Origin: Takakia lepidozioides | Taxonomy: Eukaryota; Streptophyta; Takakiopsida; Takakiales; Takakiaceae | Reading direction: 5' to 3' | Assembly (NCBI GenBank): GCA_030704615.1 | Contig: CM060732.1 | Span: 622,001 to 686,000, forward strand | Length of the DNA: 64,000 nt | Shown: positions 10,028 to 22,051 of the stretch, in pieces | Position numbering within the stretch: the stretch's first letter is position 1 | Layout: every line of letters starts with the position of its first letter | Notes under the pieces: model-generated | Databases searched by the model: none | Told to the model about the DNA's origin: nothing | The model's input: the letters and a program-made list of their open reading frames with translations, nothing else | Program-made: the position numbers and the translations under genes

Positions 10028-12780
10028 TGAATGTCGTCAACGCCATTCAGGGACATTATCAATTCTAATCAGGGACACTATAATTACACCCTAAGCTCCT
10101 AATCCAGGTGAATTCAAATTCTCGCTTAAGAATAACTCAGACAAAGAAGTGAATGTCGTCAACGACATTCAATTTGGATCTATGATTACAATCCTTATGA
10201 AGCCAAATTATTTCCCAAAAAGTGCAGTAGAGTTTCCAGTATGATATTGCACCTGTACACAACTCACATCATGGCCCACTCTCCTCCAACCTGACTGTCA
10301 AAGTCGTTGGACCGTAAAATGTTACCATCTTTGGAGAACTCCCGGAAAAAACAGTATCTCCAGGTGAGACCTCTCCACTTCCTTATGTATGCCTCCAATG
10401 ACATTTGGGGAGGGGAAACAATCGAAATGTTCAAGTCCTTCAAAGTCTAATCCAGCACAATGATGGCGCGCTTTTCGAACTGCAAATTGTATATTTGTCA
10501 GTATTGCAAATAAGATACTCATCACATAATTGAAGAAAAGAAAACGGCTTATTTGAATACACACCTGACTCCAAAATGTAGCCTTGTGGAGCCAGTTTTC
10601 AAACACCAAATCACTGATTCCTTCCACCTTTGTGCCAGGCTGTATGGTGCTCTTTGGGAACTGATTCAAGTCCTTTACTGTCTGATATGAGTTCCATATC
10701 TCCAGCCACCTTATTTTTGTTTGTGGGTCGACCATGGATATGGCCAGCCGGTGCAATTTCTCCTGCTGCATCTCCGGATGCACATGCTTGTCATAGTGAG
10801 ATTTGATCTGCTGAAGGAACTCAGAACCAAGTCCAGGATCTACTATTCTAAGCTGCTTTCCGAAGGCGGACATCAATTTGGTTCTTCGCATTTCAAACTC
10901 CTTTTTTATTGCTGCTTCCACACCCTTTGATGTCCTTAGTTCCTCTGGTGTAGTGCGGTAATATTCGGATTTTCCCTTCTCAGCTGCCTCTGCCAGTTCT
11001 TGCTGCATTGATTCAAATAGTGATTAGCACCGAAGGGACTACAAACATGTATTCGAAAAGCAAACTGAGTACAGACTCGGGCTTACCGCATACGTGTACT
11101 CCAGAAACGCCTCTCGAGTCAAGGAATACCAAGTTCCTGCAGCTCTTCCTGTTTCGCACTTCTTGATTATATTGGGGGGGAGTACTGTCCGAAAATCATC
11201 CAGCTTCATCAGACCAATCCTCTGAATTCGGAATAGTGTGTGGACCAAGCTTGTTGTCACATGCGATTTCTCTGTCGATTTGCAAAAACATTGGAAACAT
11301 TGCATTCCTTAACACTGTTTTTTTGGGATTAACAAGACCCTACAAAGGGAATGAAGTCTCTAGGATGACTTACTTGTTCACGTCGTGCATAGCTGTAAGA
11401 AGCCTAGCGACGTTGTTTCCTGGATCCAAAACCATTGCCTCCACAGCAACATGCTTGTCTTTGTCTTTCGCATGGTGTTTCTGGATGTATCCCATCCATG
11501 CCAGCAATCGGTGGTTGCCGTCCCAGACGTAGAACATGTGGTTGCAGAATTGTTGGGTGTTCTTTCCCATCATGAGGCCTAGCTCGAACTCCTCATTAGC
11601 ATCTTTCCAGCACTCATCCCAGGTATCACTAATCTCTGGAGACACTAATGTGCTTTTCCCATTTATATCCGTCAGTGACACATAAAAAACTTGTGCACCA
11701 AGTCTGTATCCATGCACGAAATCACTCTACAATTTTGTTATGTCATGGGAAAGAGGTGGACGCACAACAGACATAGATATCATCTGGCACAGAGGGATGT
11801 CCAGACGCCCTCCAGATACGAGCATGTCCCTTATAACCTCTTGAGAGTTTACCTTCTGGAATGACATGAGTTCTTTCACCTTGTCAAGGTCAGATTCATC
11901 TGCTTCATCGTTATTCTCTGAGCTTTTTCCAGACTCGTCCCCATCTCCAGATCCTTTCCCCTCTGATCCTGTAGGCTTGGACCTCACAGTTTTCTGCACG
12001 ATGTCATTCAAATCTGACTGAGTAATGTGCAAATAGTGAACGGCGGTAACGACCATCACTCTGTCTCGACGAAACTCACAATGAATGGTGTGAAACAAAT
12101 TCAGAACCATCTACACAAGCAATGCTGATCCTGCCGAATTCAAAACAAAAGCGAGAGCGAGAGCGAACGGCGTTAACGACAATCACAAAAGACAAGGACC
12201 TGCCGGATCGGTGTTGTGCAATGACATATATGTGTAAGTGATTGGCGGCAACGACATTCAGTATAGTTTAGGGCGGACAGTAAGTGCAGATTATTCAGAT
12301 TGATTCCATTGTGATTACCGTCGCAAGCATTCACGGTTTCTTGTCTATGTCGAGAGTACTTTCCAATCGATACTCTACCTGAATCTACAGTATGGTCTTC
12401 AAATCTTTGATTGGCGGTACCGCCTTTCCACTTCTCTATCTGTTCAACCTCATACAAAGAAAATGCATTGCAATACATTATGACTGAATATGCCGACCCT
12501 CACTCTCTCTTCAAACACATAGGTACATAAATCTCATGAGGAGAATCGAATGGCGTTAACGACGCTCGCAATTCAGTAGACTTCAATCACAAGTTCCTGC
12601 TAAAGAAGGGAAGAGGAAGGACTGCTTGAAAGGCAATCAGACAGACTGTATGATCTGAACAACAGTGAATGACGGTACCGTCAGTCACCCACTCATTGTG
12701 CTGTAAACCCTTAAAAGAGGAGTAGAAAGCAAATCACCGTTGTTTCATGGTGATGGTCGGTAGCGACAATCCCTTTCTGG
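10028..12780. repeat. Dispersed palindromes of PM-1 (GAATGnCGTnAACGnCATTC type)
   Basis: About ten dyads in the non-coding parts of the PM-1 ParB-like gene and its flank. Clear ones: GAATGTCGTCAACGCCATTC at 10029, GAATGTCGTCAACGACATTC at 10151, GAACGGCGTTAACGACAATC near 12164, GATTGGCGGCAACGACATTC near 12240, GATTGGCGGTACCGCCTTTC near 12409, GAATGGCGTTAACGACGCTC near 12548 and GAATGACGGTACCGTCAGTC near 12668. They occupy introns and the edge of the element and are rare in the exons. The sequence differs from that in PM-2 and PM-4 but the size and placement are similar. Confidence 0.6.
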
Positions 12781-13148
12781 GACATTCCACTCAATCTCTA
12801 CGCAGATCTTCAACAATGAAATGTAAGTTAGAGAAAAATTACTGGCGCCTTCTTAGGTTTTGAAATTGGATCCCCTTCTGCAGCTTTCCTCTTCCCTCTC
12901 ACATCTGCTGGAAATTCTGTCTGCTCTAGGGTTTCTGGACCTTCTCCCGGTTCAGCGTTCCTCGTACTTCCACCTCCTTCAGTTTCCCTGCGAGTCATCT
13001 CTGCATCCACATGCTGGTTTCCAACGCGCATTGTTATCGCCGACTGTGTCACAGCCGCTGCCTCAGTCTCGGTCTGCTCTTGTGAATCAGTCTCCGCGTT
13101 CACCTGCTGCCTTGGCCCTGTGTTCTCCAACAAACGACGCCTCGTCAT
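10322..13148 (-). pseudogene. PM-1 ParB-like gene, spliced, with one in-frame TAG
   Basis: Second gene of the PM transposon. Exons that can be placed: a basic/acidic N-terminal exon (13148 to about 12840); a ParB-like exon (about 12020-11374) with DIPLCQM...SVVRPP, HGYRLG and VWDGNHRLLAWM; a helical exon (11271-11087, donor GTAAGC); and an exon at 11002-10565 with EKLHRLAISMVDP and NWLHKATFWSQ. ParB/sulfiredoxin folds use an IPL...RP entry strand and a DGxHRxxA active-site motif, which this matches; a DNA-binding or nucleotide-dependent role is inferred. Intron positions agree with PM-2. A TAG at 11727-11729 interrupts the frame, and the methylase part beyond 10322 is missing, probably lost where Gypsy G1 now lies. 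Confidence 0.6.
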
Positions 13149-14142
13149 TTGCTCTCTTGCTCTGCGTCTCTCTCTAAGGGAAGTAAAATAAAGAGACTTT
13201 CTTCTCTTTCATATTGTAGAAGGAACCCTCTCCAGCTTGACTACCACTCTCCCTCTAAGCGCGAAAAGTAGAAAAACGAAGTGACTCCTGATTTCTTGCG
13301 GGATTGCGTGCGTTGTTGCTTGTCTCTAGAAGCATCGGATTCCCTCTCGCGTGACCATTACACATAGTCGTTCCCTTATTAGTGCACATGCCAGCAATTA
13401 GTGTACAGCTGTTCGTATTCAGTTATCGATGTCTGACGTGTGTCGCCCAAAATAAACGGCGTGTTCTTTATTAGAACGATTTCAATATTTAAAAATAACA
13501 GCAAATCCCATAAATCTTGGCGCACAGTCTTAGACAAATATATGTAAATGAACGAGAGTTTGATGACAAATTTTGGGATATCATACACGGTCATCCTTGT
13601 TAGCCAACCCCACGTTCGTTTCACATTTTGAACTTTCCAGGTGCGCATGATCATTGGTAGTAGTATAAAGATACATTTACTTAATCTGCAATCCCACCCT
13701 CAGATCATGTGGCATGCTTCCAGGAAGTCGGCTTGTTATTGTGTTTATTGATGAGGTTCTGATTAACGGTTTAACAGCTGCCAACATTGCTCCTCGGGAT
13801 ACTCTGACCACTGGGCCCACAAGAAAAGTAATTAAAATGGACGGTTGCATATCTGGAAGGAATAACAGAATATGCACAGTCGTCATCTGAGCTTCCTCCG
13901 CCATATTCTCTGCTCATTCTTCAACTGTGTTCTGGAGACATCAGTAAACCGATTTACACTGAAGGTCTGCGATAGCAAGGTATCAACATACGCGAGGAAG
14001 GAAGATGGCTTCCTCTGAAGTGGAGTTCTTCTCTGACGACAAACCAATGCCGTTCTCCCAGGAAGTCCTTGACAATGGATTTGCAATTGTTCTGGAACAT
14101 GTCTTGGCTACCCGTTTTTAGCTTCAGAATGGCTCCATCTTT
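13149..14142. promoter_or_regulatory. Divergent intergenic region of PM-1
   Basis: About 1 kb between the two divergent PM-1 genes. Overlapping open frames here have no recognisable motif. By comparison with PM-2, where the equivalent interval carries about 21 palindromes, this should hold both promoters. Here I see no dense array, only AT-richer sequence and some possible leader exon material. The true transposase start may lie in this interval. Confidence 0.4.
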
Positions 14143-17100
14143 TTGGAGAAAGAGGTGTACGATTTGAAAGGGAAGTTGTTGAAATACTCTTTCCAAAACC
14201 GTGATGAGACGGCTCATGTCAGCCAGTGGAGAGTGCGCCCTGGTCGATACAGAGTACTTGGAGAGCCTCGGCGAAAGTCCCTTGGGTCATATGTGACGCC
14301 CGGGACTACTGCTTTGGTCGTTGAAGACAAGAGGGAGGTGGTGGTGAAAAAAGAACAGACGTCCTCCACTCCAATTGTTGAGCTTTCGGATTCGTCCGAT
14401 GATGACATAAGTGAAATTCCAAATCCAGTCCTTCGTACTGTGGTTGGAGAAGCTGATGAAGAAGAGATTTGTAGTGTCATTCCAAAATTACGGGCGATTG
14501 AGGAATGGCTGGATTCAAAAGTGAGTTGCGAGGAATCGATTGGGAATCTTTGAAGCAGGTGCCTGTGAAGTTCTTGCCAGAGACTTTTGATGGCGATATC
14601 CTATTCGAGCTGCCTCCTCCTCCGCGAGTTGGAGGTGTAACAATCATGATGCATGGAATGGACAAGAAACACGACGGGCACCCGTGGTGCAGAACAAAAA
14701 CATCCAATATTCAGAATGATGACAAGCTTATTTTCAGGAGAACAGTTTGCAATGGACACCTTAGGTGTGATAATTTGAATTGCAGACACTTTCTTCAGTT
14801 TGGGGTTCATAATCAAAGCGAATGGGAGGGTCTGGCCGAAAATCCATTTCAGCCTGGGACTGCCCCACCACCGGCAAACACTTTCGTCTGCAAATTCTGT
14901 AAACTTGTGCCATCCTGCTTGGCGCTCTGCGGAGCAAGAATGTACTATGTTGTCCACCGTTTGAAAACAATGACAAGAGCTTGTGTGCATTTTGGATTCC
15001 ATAACCATCCTGTCTCGAAGGGGGATTATAGGGAGAGTGTTGAGACAGTATCGAGGTTGATTAAACAGGAGATCGGGAGAAACCCATCCGCAACAACATC
15101 TGCAATTGCTCTTGGCGCAAGCAAGTCCTTCTTGGAAAACCATATTTTGAGTGAAGGGGATTCTGTGGGGACTAAACTTGACGGTGCAGCATTGGACGTG
15201 GTCGTGGATCATTTCTCCACTTTGAGTTCACCTAACATTCGGCATCAGATCAATGCATAAAGAATGGGCTCTGGTATCAGAGGCTACATAGACAAACTTT
15301 TGGAGTTGAAACGAGTGAGCGAGTATGATTACATCCAGGACAATGTATTCCCAGGTCAAGGTGCCATCAAAGTTTTTCTTTTCAAAATGTCGACTGTTGG
15401 GGAGGGCAGTGGGGTTAGCCTCGTGAAGCGGATGCAGAAGACTGGGGACTTGCAGAACTGTTTTCTTATGTTTGATCATGTGAAACCAGTGAAGGATTGG
15501 ACGACAATGGCTTGTCATGTCTACGATCCAGTGTACCAACGAGCTATGACAATTGCAGTTTGTGACATGCAATCCGAGGATACGGAATCCTAGAAGCTCA
15601 TGTGGAATTCCCTGATACGTGTCATGGGCTGCCATCTCCAAATTTCGCAGGTTTCATGGCGGATAGTGCTCAAGCAAATTTCAATGCTGTTCGTATTGTC
15701 TTCGGATCGGGCGACCCAAAAGTGCCAATGCGAGGAAGAGAGCGTACATGTCTATTCCATTGGACACAATCTCTGGAAAAACATACAAAGTCGGACATCA
15801 AACCAGAGATGCAGACTCAGCACCGTAAATTGTGCAAAGAGTACAAAGATGCTAGAACAATGAAGGAGGCGAACACTTTGTTCCAGACAATTCGTGCCTG
15901 GTGGTTCTCTTCTGGAGCTGCATCACTTGAGAGTATGAGAACATTGGAAGATTGGCTGGCGTTTTGGCACTTCCGGTATAGACAGTGGGGAGCAGCCATG
16001 CCAGTGGTACAAGGCTTATATTTCTTGCTTTATTCATACATTTACTTTCCATTTTATTGTGTCCTCGCTTTCTTTATGTTGTTTTCTGTTCACTATTTTG
16101 AAGTGTGGTTCTCCACTTTGCAGAACATGTCCATTGAGGAAATGGCGGACATGCCATCTTGCAATTTGGCAGAAACTGTGCACAACGCATGGTTACAGCA
16201 GTCTGGGAAACGAGGTCGGGATTTGCATGTGGCAACAACAGATGATTTGATACGTGCCTTGCACCAACAAACCCGATACCGTGATTTCTTGCGAGGTGGG
16301 GTTGGTGGCAAGGGTCCGGACAAATGGGAGTTGATATTGCATGCTGCAAACAGATCTGGGGATCCAATCAAGATAGCACGGGCGGTGAGCATGTATGCCC
16401 AGGGAACGCCACTTGTTTCTAGAGTTCCACATCTTGAAGGGGAGGAGAGATTTGACTCCTGTAAGAGGAAATTGAACACTCCACCTGGTTCGGATTCTGA
16501 TTCGCACAGGGCAGACCGTGATAACTTCTCGAAGCCTCGTGTTCCCCTGCATGACAGCTCCATGTCCGGAACCTCCATTGTGGAGGAACCTCCAACATGA
16601 CGGCAAGCTCCAGCATCAAACAGTGCCATTGAAATGGTGCAGGAGAGAAACAACCCCCTTGATGTGCTTAAGTCCGCATGCCCCGACCACGTTTGGCACA
16701 TAGAACGCACAAGTGTAGGGTCTCGTGTGAAATGTACAGCGATCGGGGCAACTAATTTCGAGAAGTGCACTTCATCTATATCCAGAGGTGGTGCCCGAAC
16801 TCCTACTCCGACTTTCAGGGGTTTGATGCGTCCATACGGTCAACCAGAAGCCAAGAACCGCAAGTTCTGGTTGTGCGCACATGATTGTGCCAGATGTGTG
16901 CATGGAACTTTGCGTCCTTCCGTAGTGATGAAGCCATCTCCTCCAACCGTTTGGCCCGTGAAGGTGGGAACACATCTCAGATTTCAGGAGATTGAAATGC
17001 TGGAGGAGGCAGGCTTTTCCCTTGCGAGACAACCCCAACTCCATGCATGTGCTACTACTTCTGCGTCCTCCCGGGTCCCCCCGGCAAATCCTGACTTGCG

Positions 17101-17509
17101 GCCAACCAAACGAGATGGAAAGCTCGTTCGGCGTTTCCCTCCAACCGCTGAACACTTTGGCAAAGTGGAGTCCGCAAGAATGCTCCAAGCTCGTGTTGGA
17201 AGCACCACGGAAGTACCCGATCCAGGATATGGTCGGGTATTCACAATCATCACTTCCACATCTGCTGTTCATGACAGGACCTACGACATCACGGTTTCCA
17301 ATTTCCCCAATTGCACATGTCCTGATTTTGTGAATATGCTATCAACCAGTTTGGGCAAGAGAGGTAAATTCATACCCTGCAAACATTTGTATTTCATATT
17401 TTTGAAGAGGATGGTTTGCGATCCCAAACGTGACAACTTCATTCACCAGGCCACTATGAGTTTCAACAAGGTCGATACTCTATTGCAGCAGGATACAACA
17501 CATGGGTAG
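14143..17509 (+). pseudogene. PM-1 Mutator-like (MULE) transposase with SWIM finger, several lesions
   Basis: The longest transposase copy. Order: N-terminal acidic segment (14143-14550); zinc-binding region with LPETFDGDILFELP, KKHDGHPWC and paired Cys/His; DDE core with LMFDHVK (first D), GFMADSAQANFNAV (second D), RERTCLFHW and NLAETVHNAW (presumed E); then a C-terminal SWIM finger, CTCPDF...CKHLYFIF (C-x-C...C-x-H). MULE transposases cut and paste DNA and often carry such a finger. A 117-base GT-AG intron is likely at 16007-16123. Lesions: frame change near 14505, TAA at 15258, TAG at 15591 with a nearby frame change, and TGA at 16598. Diverges from the ParB-like gene at 13148. Confidence 0.78.
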
Positions 17510-18065
17510 CATCAACTATGCAATGTGGTATGTGGACGACCATGATTTGAAATGTGTAATTCACATCAATTCGTCGGCGGTGCAATGATATGGCCTCCAA
17601 CTATACGGAGTGAGCTCTGAGTGACAACTTTTAAAAGCACATTTGTCATTGCACCGTTCGAAGTCTACATGTCTTGCTGTCGCTATGCACTACAATCATC
17701 TTTTGAAGATGATCCTAACTCTCATTGTTATTTGAGGAGGGAGGAAGGTCTTCCCGCGGCAGCCTCTATGGCGCACACTTTGTGAGGATATTTTCTCGTC
17801 CTCGTAATTGTAAAAGTGAAACAAGCATTTGTAATTGCACAATGTTGGATGCTACAATTGTAGGCCTCATGGTAGTCTTGATTCTATTTAGGCAAGATTC
17901 CCTGCATTAATTACACGGTCATAGGACCATCCTCGGTTATAGGCGGCGCATGTTAATGTTGACGTGGCAGATGACGGACAGTGCCACGTCATCATTTGCC
18001 GCCACATCAGCATGCTGACATGATGCTCACGCCACGTCAGCGTGGGTGCAGGCCACGTCACTCCT
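17510..18065. other. 3' flank of PM-1 transposase, CACGTCA-rich
   Basis: No gene. From 17945 to 18065 the sequence is dense in CACGTCA, GCCACGTC and GTCAGCATG repeats in both directions, as expected of subterminal repeats. Short repeats such as GTGCAATGA and CATTGCAC occur at 17570-17860. Confidence 0.45.
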
Positions 18066-18113
18066 GCGTGAGCATACGCTCGCGCGCTCACGCGCAACGC
18101 TCACGCCATTGTG
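18066..18113. repeat. Candidate right terminal repeat of PM-1
   Basis: GCTCGCGCGCTCACGC and GCTCACGCCA form the inverted partner of 7250-7296. If real, PM-1 spans about 10.9 kb including Gypsy G1. No target duplication was found. Confidence 0.4.
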
Positions 18114-18350
18114 TCGTTGCATGGGAGAGGGGACATGAAGGACGGGGAGAATTTCCTTTATATACTCTGGAAGAGAATTTAAATGTACAGAGAGTTCATT
18201 AAAATTCTATTAATCTTGAAAATCATCAGTATCGTCGTCCTGTCCTTGACTGTCCTGCTCCGCTTCCACCCCGTCATTGCCTTTCTCATCTCCAGCGGAC
18301 TGCTCGTTGGCCAGGCTTTCAAAAATCCCATCTTCCCATTGCAGAACCGA

Positions 18351-19358
18351 TCATCTCACCTCCGTTGGGTCGTCGTCCTCCCTGTCTGCATCGCTCTCAT
18401 CCGCTGAATCACATATGAACTTTCGCACCCGTCTACCTGTCTCAGCTGCTGCCAAGTCTTTCCTTATCCTTCTGTCTTCCCTAGCCCTCTCCAAAATCTG
18501 CTCTACTTTATTGGGATTCTCACATCGTCTAATCGCTGTATTTGCGAGTTTAGCTGCATAACTAGGAAGGGAGTAGTCCTTCACCAGGCTCGTCATGAAG
18601 TCGGCCCTCGCAAAGAACGGGACATTCTTCTTGGTAGGAAGTGTAGGCCCTACATGTTTTGACCCGGATCCTGGAATCCTGCACATAACAATCACCAACG
18701 AGACCAATGAGAACCACAGTCCGGAAATGCGTTTAACAAAAAATCACCCAGAAGGCTTTGCAAACTTACAATGTTTGCACTCACTCGTATTCGGGGTTCT
18801 CCTCGGCATCAATGTCCACTGTCTCTTCCTCCGACTCCGACGAATCCGAGGAGTCTTTGGCTTCGATGGGAGCCTTCACATTCCGTTGAAGCCCTTCCAG
18901 ATGGGATCCCCAGACGGATGTGTCCTCCTCGTAGGCAAAGAGGTGCCGGTTGGAAAACCGCCCAGCCCACATTGAGGCACCTGTTACAATGCCATCCACA
19001 CATTATAACATGGCCCTTTAGATGTTGCGAATTAAAGTATAATGAGAATTTGCAGAACAGCATAGAACAAGATTCTGCATACCTGTCCCACAGATGAGGT
19101 CGAGCACTGTGCCCTCCACGTCAGTGCATGTCTCCATAATTGTCTGAATGAAGGCAGGGCTCCGAGTCTGTGAATACCGCAGGGGTTCCGTTGAAGTGAG
19201 GCTATGAGGGAGAAGTTCTGTGGGAACATTGTTGAACAGGACGTCGTAATCGATGGGTTCGCAGTTCGGGTCAACCAACAATCCCTCCTTCCGGAAAGCA
19301 AAGGTGGAGTTCTCCTTCACAAAGCAGTATGCATCGAACTGCTTCGTCTGCATACACA
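18351..19358 (-). pseudogene. PM-5 N4/N6-type methylase-like exons (fragment)
   Basis: C-terminal part of the PM ParB/methylase gene in three exons. Exon a (about 19358-19084; acceptor TATGCAG, donor GTATGC) has YCFVKENSTF, YDVLFNNVP and SPAFIQTIMETC. Exon b (about 18985-18782) has ASMWAGRFSNRHLFAYEED. Exon c (about 18700-18351) has YAAKLANTAIRRCENPNKV and an acidic tail. Joining a and b gives LDLICGTGASMWAG, which fits the SAM-binding motif I of N4/N6 DNA methylases, preceded by a motif-X-like helix. The intron sits at the same codon and phase in PM-6. I cannot identify the catalytic DPPY-type motif, so activity is uncertain. The 5' part is missing next to Gypsy A. Confidence 0.55.
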
Positions 19359-19378
19359 GTGGGGAACGATTAGAAATC

Positions 19379-19398
19379 GAATGCGGCACCGCATTTCA
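19379..19398. repeat. Single type A palindrome
   Basis: ATGCGGCACCGCATTTC, the unit of the 5816-7190 array, sits in the presumed intron just upstream of a PM-5 methylase-like exon. This links that palindrome class to the PM family. Confidence 0.6.
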
Positions 19399-19459
19399 AA
19401 ACACCTAAGAAAATGAAAGGACCAGTGCCAATGTCGTAATTACCTTCTTTCCTTCCGAC

Positions 19460-19850
19460 TGTCAAGTTATTTTACCACTGGTGTGAAGTTAGCTAGGAAA
19501 TAGCTAGCTTTTATATATTGACATTTGGGATTGACCCAAGTGTCAATCCAGGGGCCAATACATGTTTGGGCACCTGACGTTGTTATCTTCATGGCAGATC
19601 GCGGTGGGCTCATCTTTCTTGAGTTGAGCCTCACCGCGTCTAGCTATGGCGCCGTAGTGTGGATTCCCCATGGCGTGGGGTGCACTTGGCTTTATTTAAT
19701 ATATGAGTGATGTTTTCATGTGCGAGTTTGAGAGAGCTTGTATGCTTGTATCATTCCTTTCTTTATCACTCGAGAAAGATCAGCTCAAGTCTGTGAGTGC
19801 CAGGTTCGAGTTAGTTGTAGCACTTGTGTTTTCATATCATGAGAAGCGGT
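19460..19850 (+). repeat. 5' LTR of DNMT-Gypsy A
   Basis: Starts TGTCAAGTT like the LTR of copy B and shares with it the blocks GTTATCTTCA, TTGAGTTGAGCCTC, GGTGCACTTGGCT and TTTATCACTCGAGAAAGATC. The exact 3' border is not determined because no second LTR exists. Confidence 0.65.
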
Positions 19851-22051
19851 TCAGCCTAGAGTGCAGGGAGCCGTGCCTGAGCCTATCCAAAGCGGATAGA
19901 GTGCAAAGGCGAACAGGTTGCAGGTTTGCCATGGATAGAGAGGCGGGTAGCCTATGTTGAAGAGCGGCATTGCATAGCTCAACACTATGGCAACCAAGTT
20001 TGGGCTTCTAGTGTGAAGCGGAGGAGATGCTGGCCACGAGTGGGCGAATTGGTGGTCATCTTCTTCAGCTGCAGGCCGAGTTAAGGAGCTGCTGAAATGT
20101 GGGCTGCGCATGGGAAGTTAGCATGTTGCAGGTTGGAGATGATATGATCAGCTCCAGGTATCTGCCCGAAACGAGTTGTTGCGGGTAGATGAGGAGTAGC
20201 CGAATGGTGGAGCTGTAAGGGGATGCATCGCAGCCCTTTGGGAGCTTCAGCTCCAAGCTCATGAAGAGGTATGAATGAAGAGAGGGGGCTGGTCCCTCTT
20301 GTGTGCAAATCAGTGCACTTGTGAAACATTTGCTGAGTTGGAGTTTCAATCTGAAACTCAACAGTGTAAGGGCTCTTGAAGTGGCAAGAGCGGGGCTGGA
20401 AGGGCAGCAACAAGGCACCCTAGAGCCAAGGGAGATGCATGAGAAGTGCAGGTGCACCAAGTTTGTAAAGGTGTGTATTTTCAGATTTGTTTTTGTGAGC
20501 TTCATGAAGAAAATGGAGCTTGTTGGGCAGCATATAGCTTGCTTATTGAGTTGGGGGCACTTCTAGTGGGCCGTGAGAGCTCAGGAGTGCAGGGCGACGG
20601 GGCCGATGGCTCCTCAGAAGCCATAGCTCAGCGGCAGCAGATGCAGGAGCAAACCCCAGCTCGGGGAGAGCTCGGGAACGCGTGGGAACGCCTCGGGAAC
20701 GCATGGGAACTCGTTGGGAGTTCCAGGGATCGCAGGGAATAGTGGTCGTGATGGGCCGTTGGGGCGGTATCACGAGATACCCCGAGCCCAGGTCGTGATG
20801 GTTGACCGTGACCGTTGACCGAGACCGTTGGAAGTCGTGGTGCGGATACAACGGGTGGGCACGGTGACCAGATCGTGGGGATGGTGGGCCGTGAAGGCTC
20901 GTGGGAGTGGTACCACGGGGTATCACTTGGCAGCCCGTGGCCAACGAGTGCCTAGGGCAGGCCGTGAGGAGTCGTGGCGGTTGGAGCCACGGAAGGCCGC
21001 GAACAGTTAAAGTGGAAAAAAAAAAAAAAAAAAAAAAAAAAAACGTTTTTTTCACTCGTTTCGTGGGACCTTGATGGGGAGGCTGGGCTCTGAAGAACAA
21101 CGGTTTTGAGCTAGCTGATCCGGCAGAAAAGTCGGAATTGCCTCCCTGTTGCGTTTAACAAAGGGGATTACTTCCCTGCAGGTAATCTTTTCGGGTTTTC
21201 AGCCCAATTCTTAACTATGGGAAAGACCAGCCTGCAGGTAATTCCTTTGGACAGAATGTTGTTGGGGCCTATATGTACCTCTATTTGCTCCATTTTTGAA
21301 CCGTCACCGAATGGTGTGGTTTCCTGAGGTGGTTCCATTCGGAGGAATGGCTGGTGGACGTAAGGAGGCACTGGCGGACCCTATGGAGGCTTGCATGGGG
21401 CCTTGGAGGCCAAGTTTCATGAGCTCGTGGAGGGCGGTTTGAGGAGTGTCTATAGGATGCTCTCATGGTCATGCAAGTGAGAGAAGAGAGGAAAAAAGAG
21501 GGTGTTGGGATGAGAGCGTGCTTGGGATAGGCATTGCTCTAGTTTCCCTTCCTCGTAGCTTTCCACCTTCTCTGTAGGTCGAGACCTTTCCGTAGGTGGA
21601 GGCAAGAGTCAGTCCGGGTTTGGGCTGGGTTGCAGGAGCGACACTGTGGAGAGATTTTTGGTGTGGGGGAGTTGTTGTTTTCATTCTTGTGTTTGGATCC
21701 CCTCCACACCTGCATGCTTGATTGTGTGCCATGCTAGTTTTGTGTGGGCGCTTGATTTTATAGGTGGTGGACTCGGGCTTTATCGCCGATCCCACCCTAG
21801 AGCATGCTGTGGATGGTGAGGCTGGGTTGATGACCAGTCAGACCATCTTTGTTTCTCCTGTGGTGAGGTTGGAGGTGATGACCAGCCAACCATAGGAGTG
21901 CCTGTGGTGGATGCAGGTGCAGGTGCAGGCTATGTTAGGAACCTAGTATTCCAAACCATAAGCCGCATCAGGTTCTCTACCCGGTTACCTTGTGGAGAGG
22001 GGGTTAGAGACGTGTTCATGACCGGTTGAGTGTCAGTTTGTCAACACGGAG
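19851..22051 (+). other. Leader region of DNMT-Gypsy A
   Basis: About 2.2 kb between LTR and gag. It holds no gene I can support. Part of 21590-21790 matches the leader of copy B. It contains an A28 run at about 21016-21043 and repeats of GTTGACCGTGACC type near 20800. Confidence 0.5.

Noticed and set aside
10322-13148. Bacterial contamination because of the ParB-like motif
   Set aside because: The gene has introns with conserved positions in two copies and lies among plant-type retroelements.
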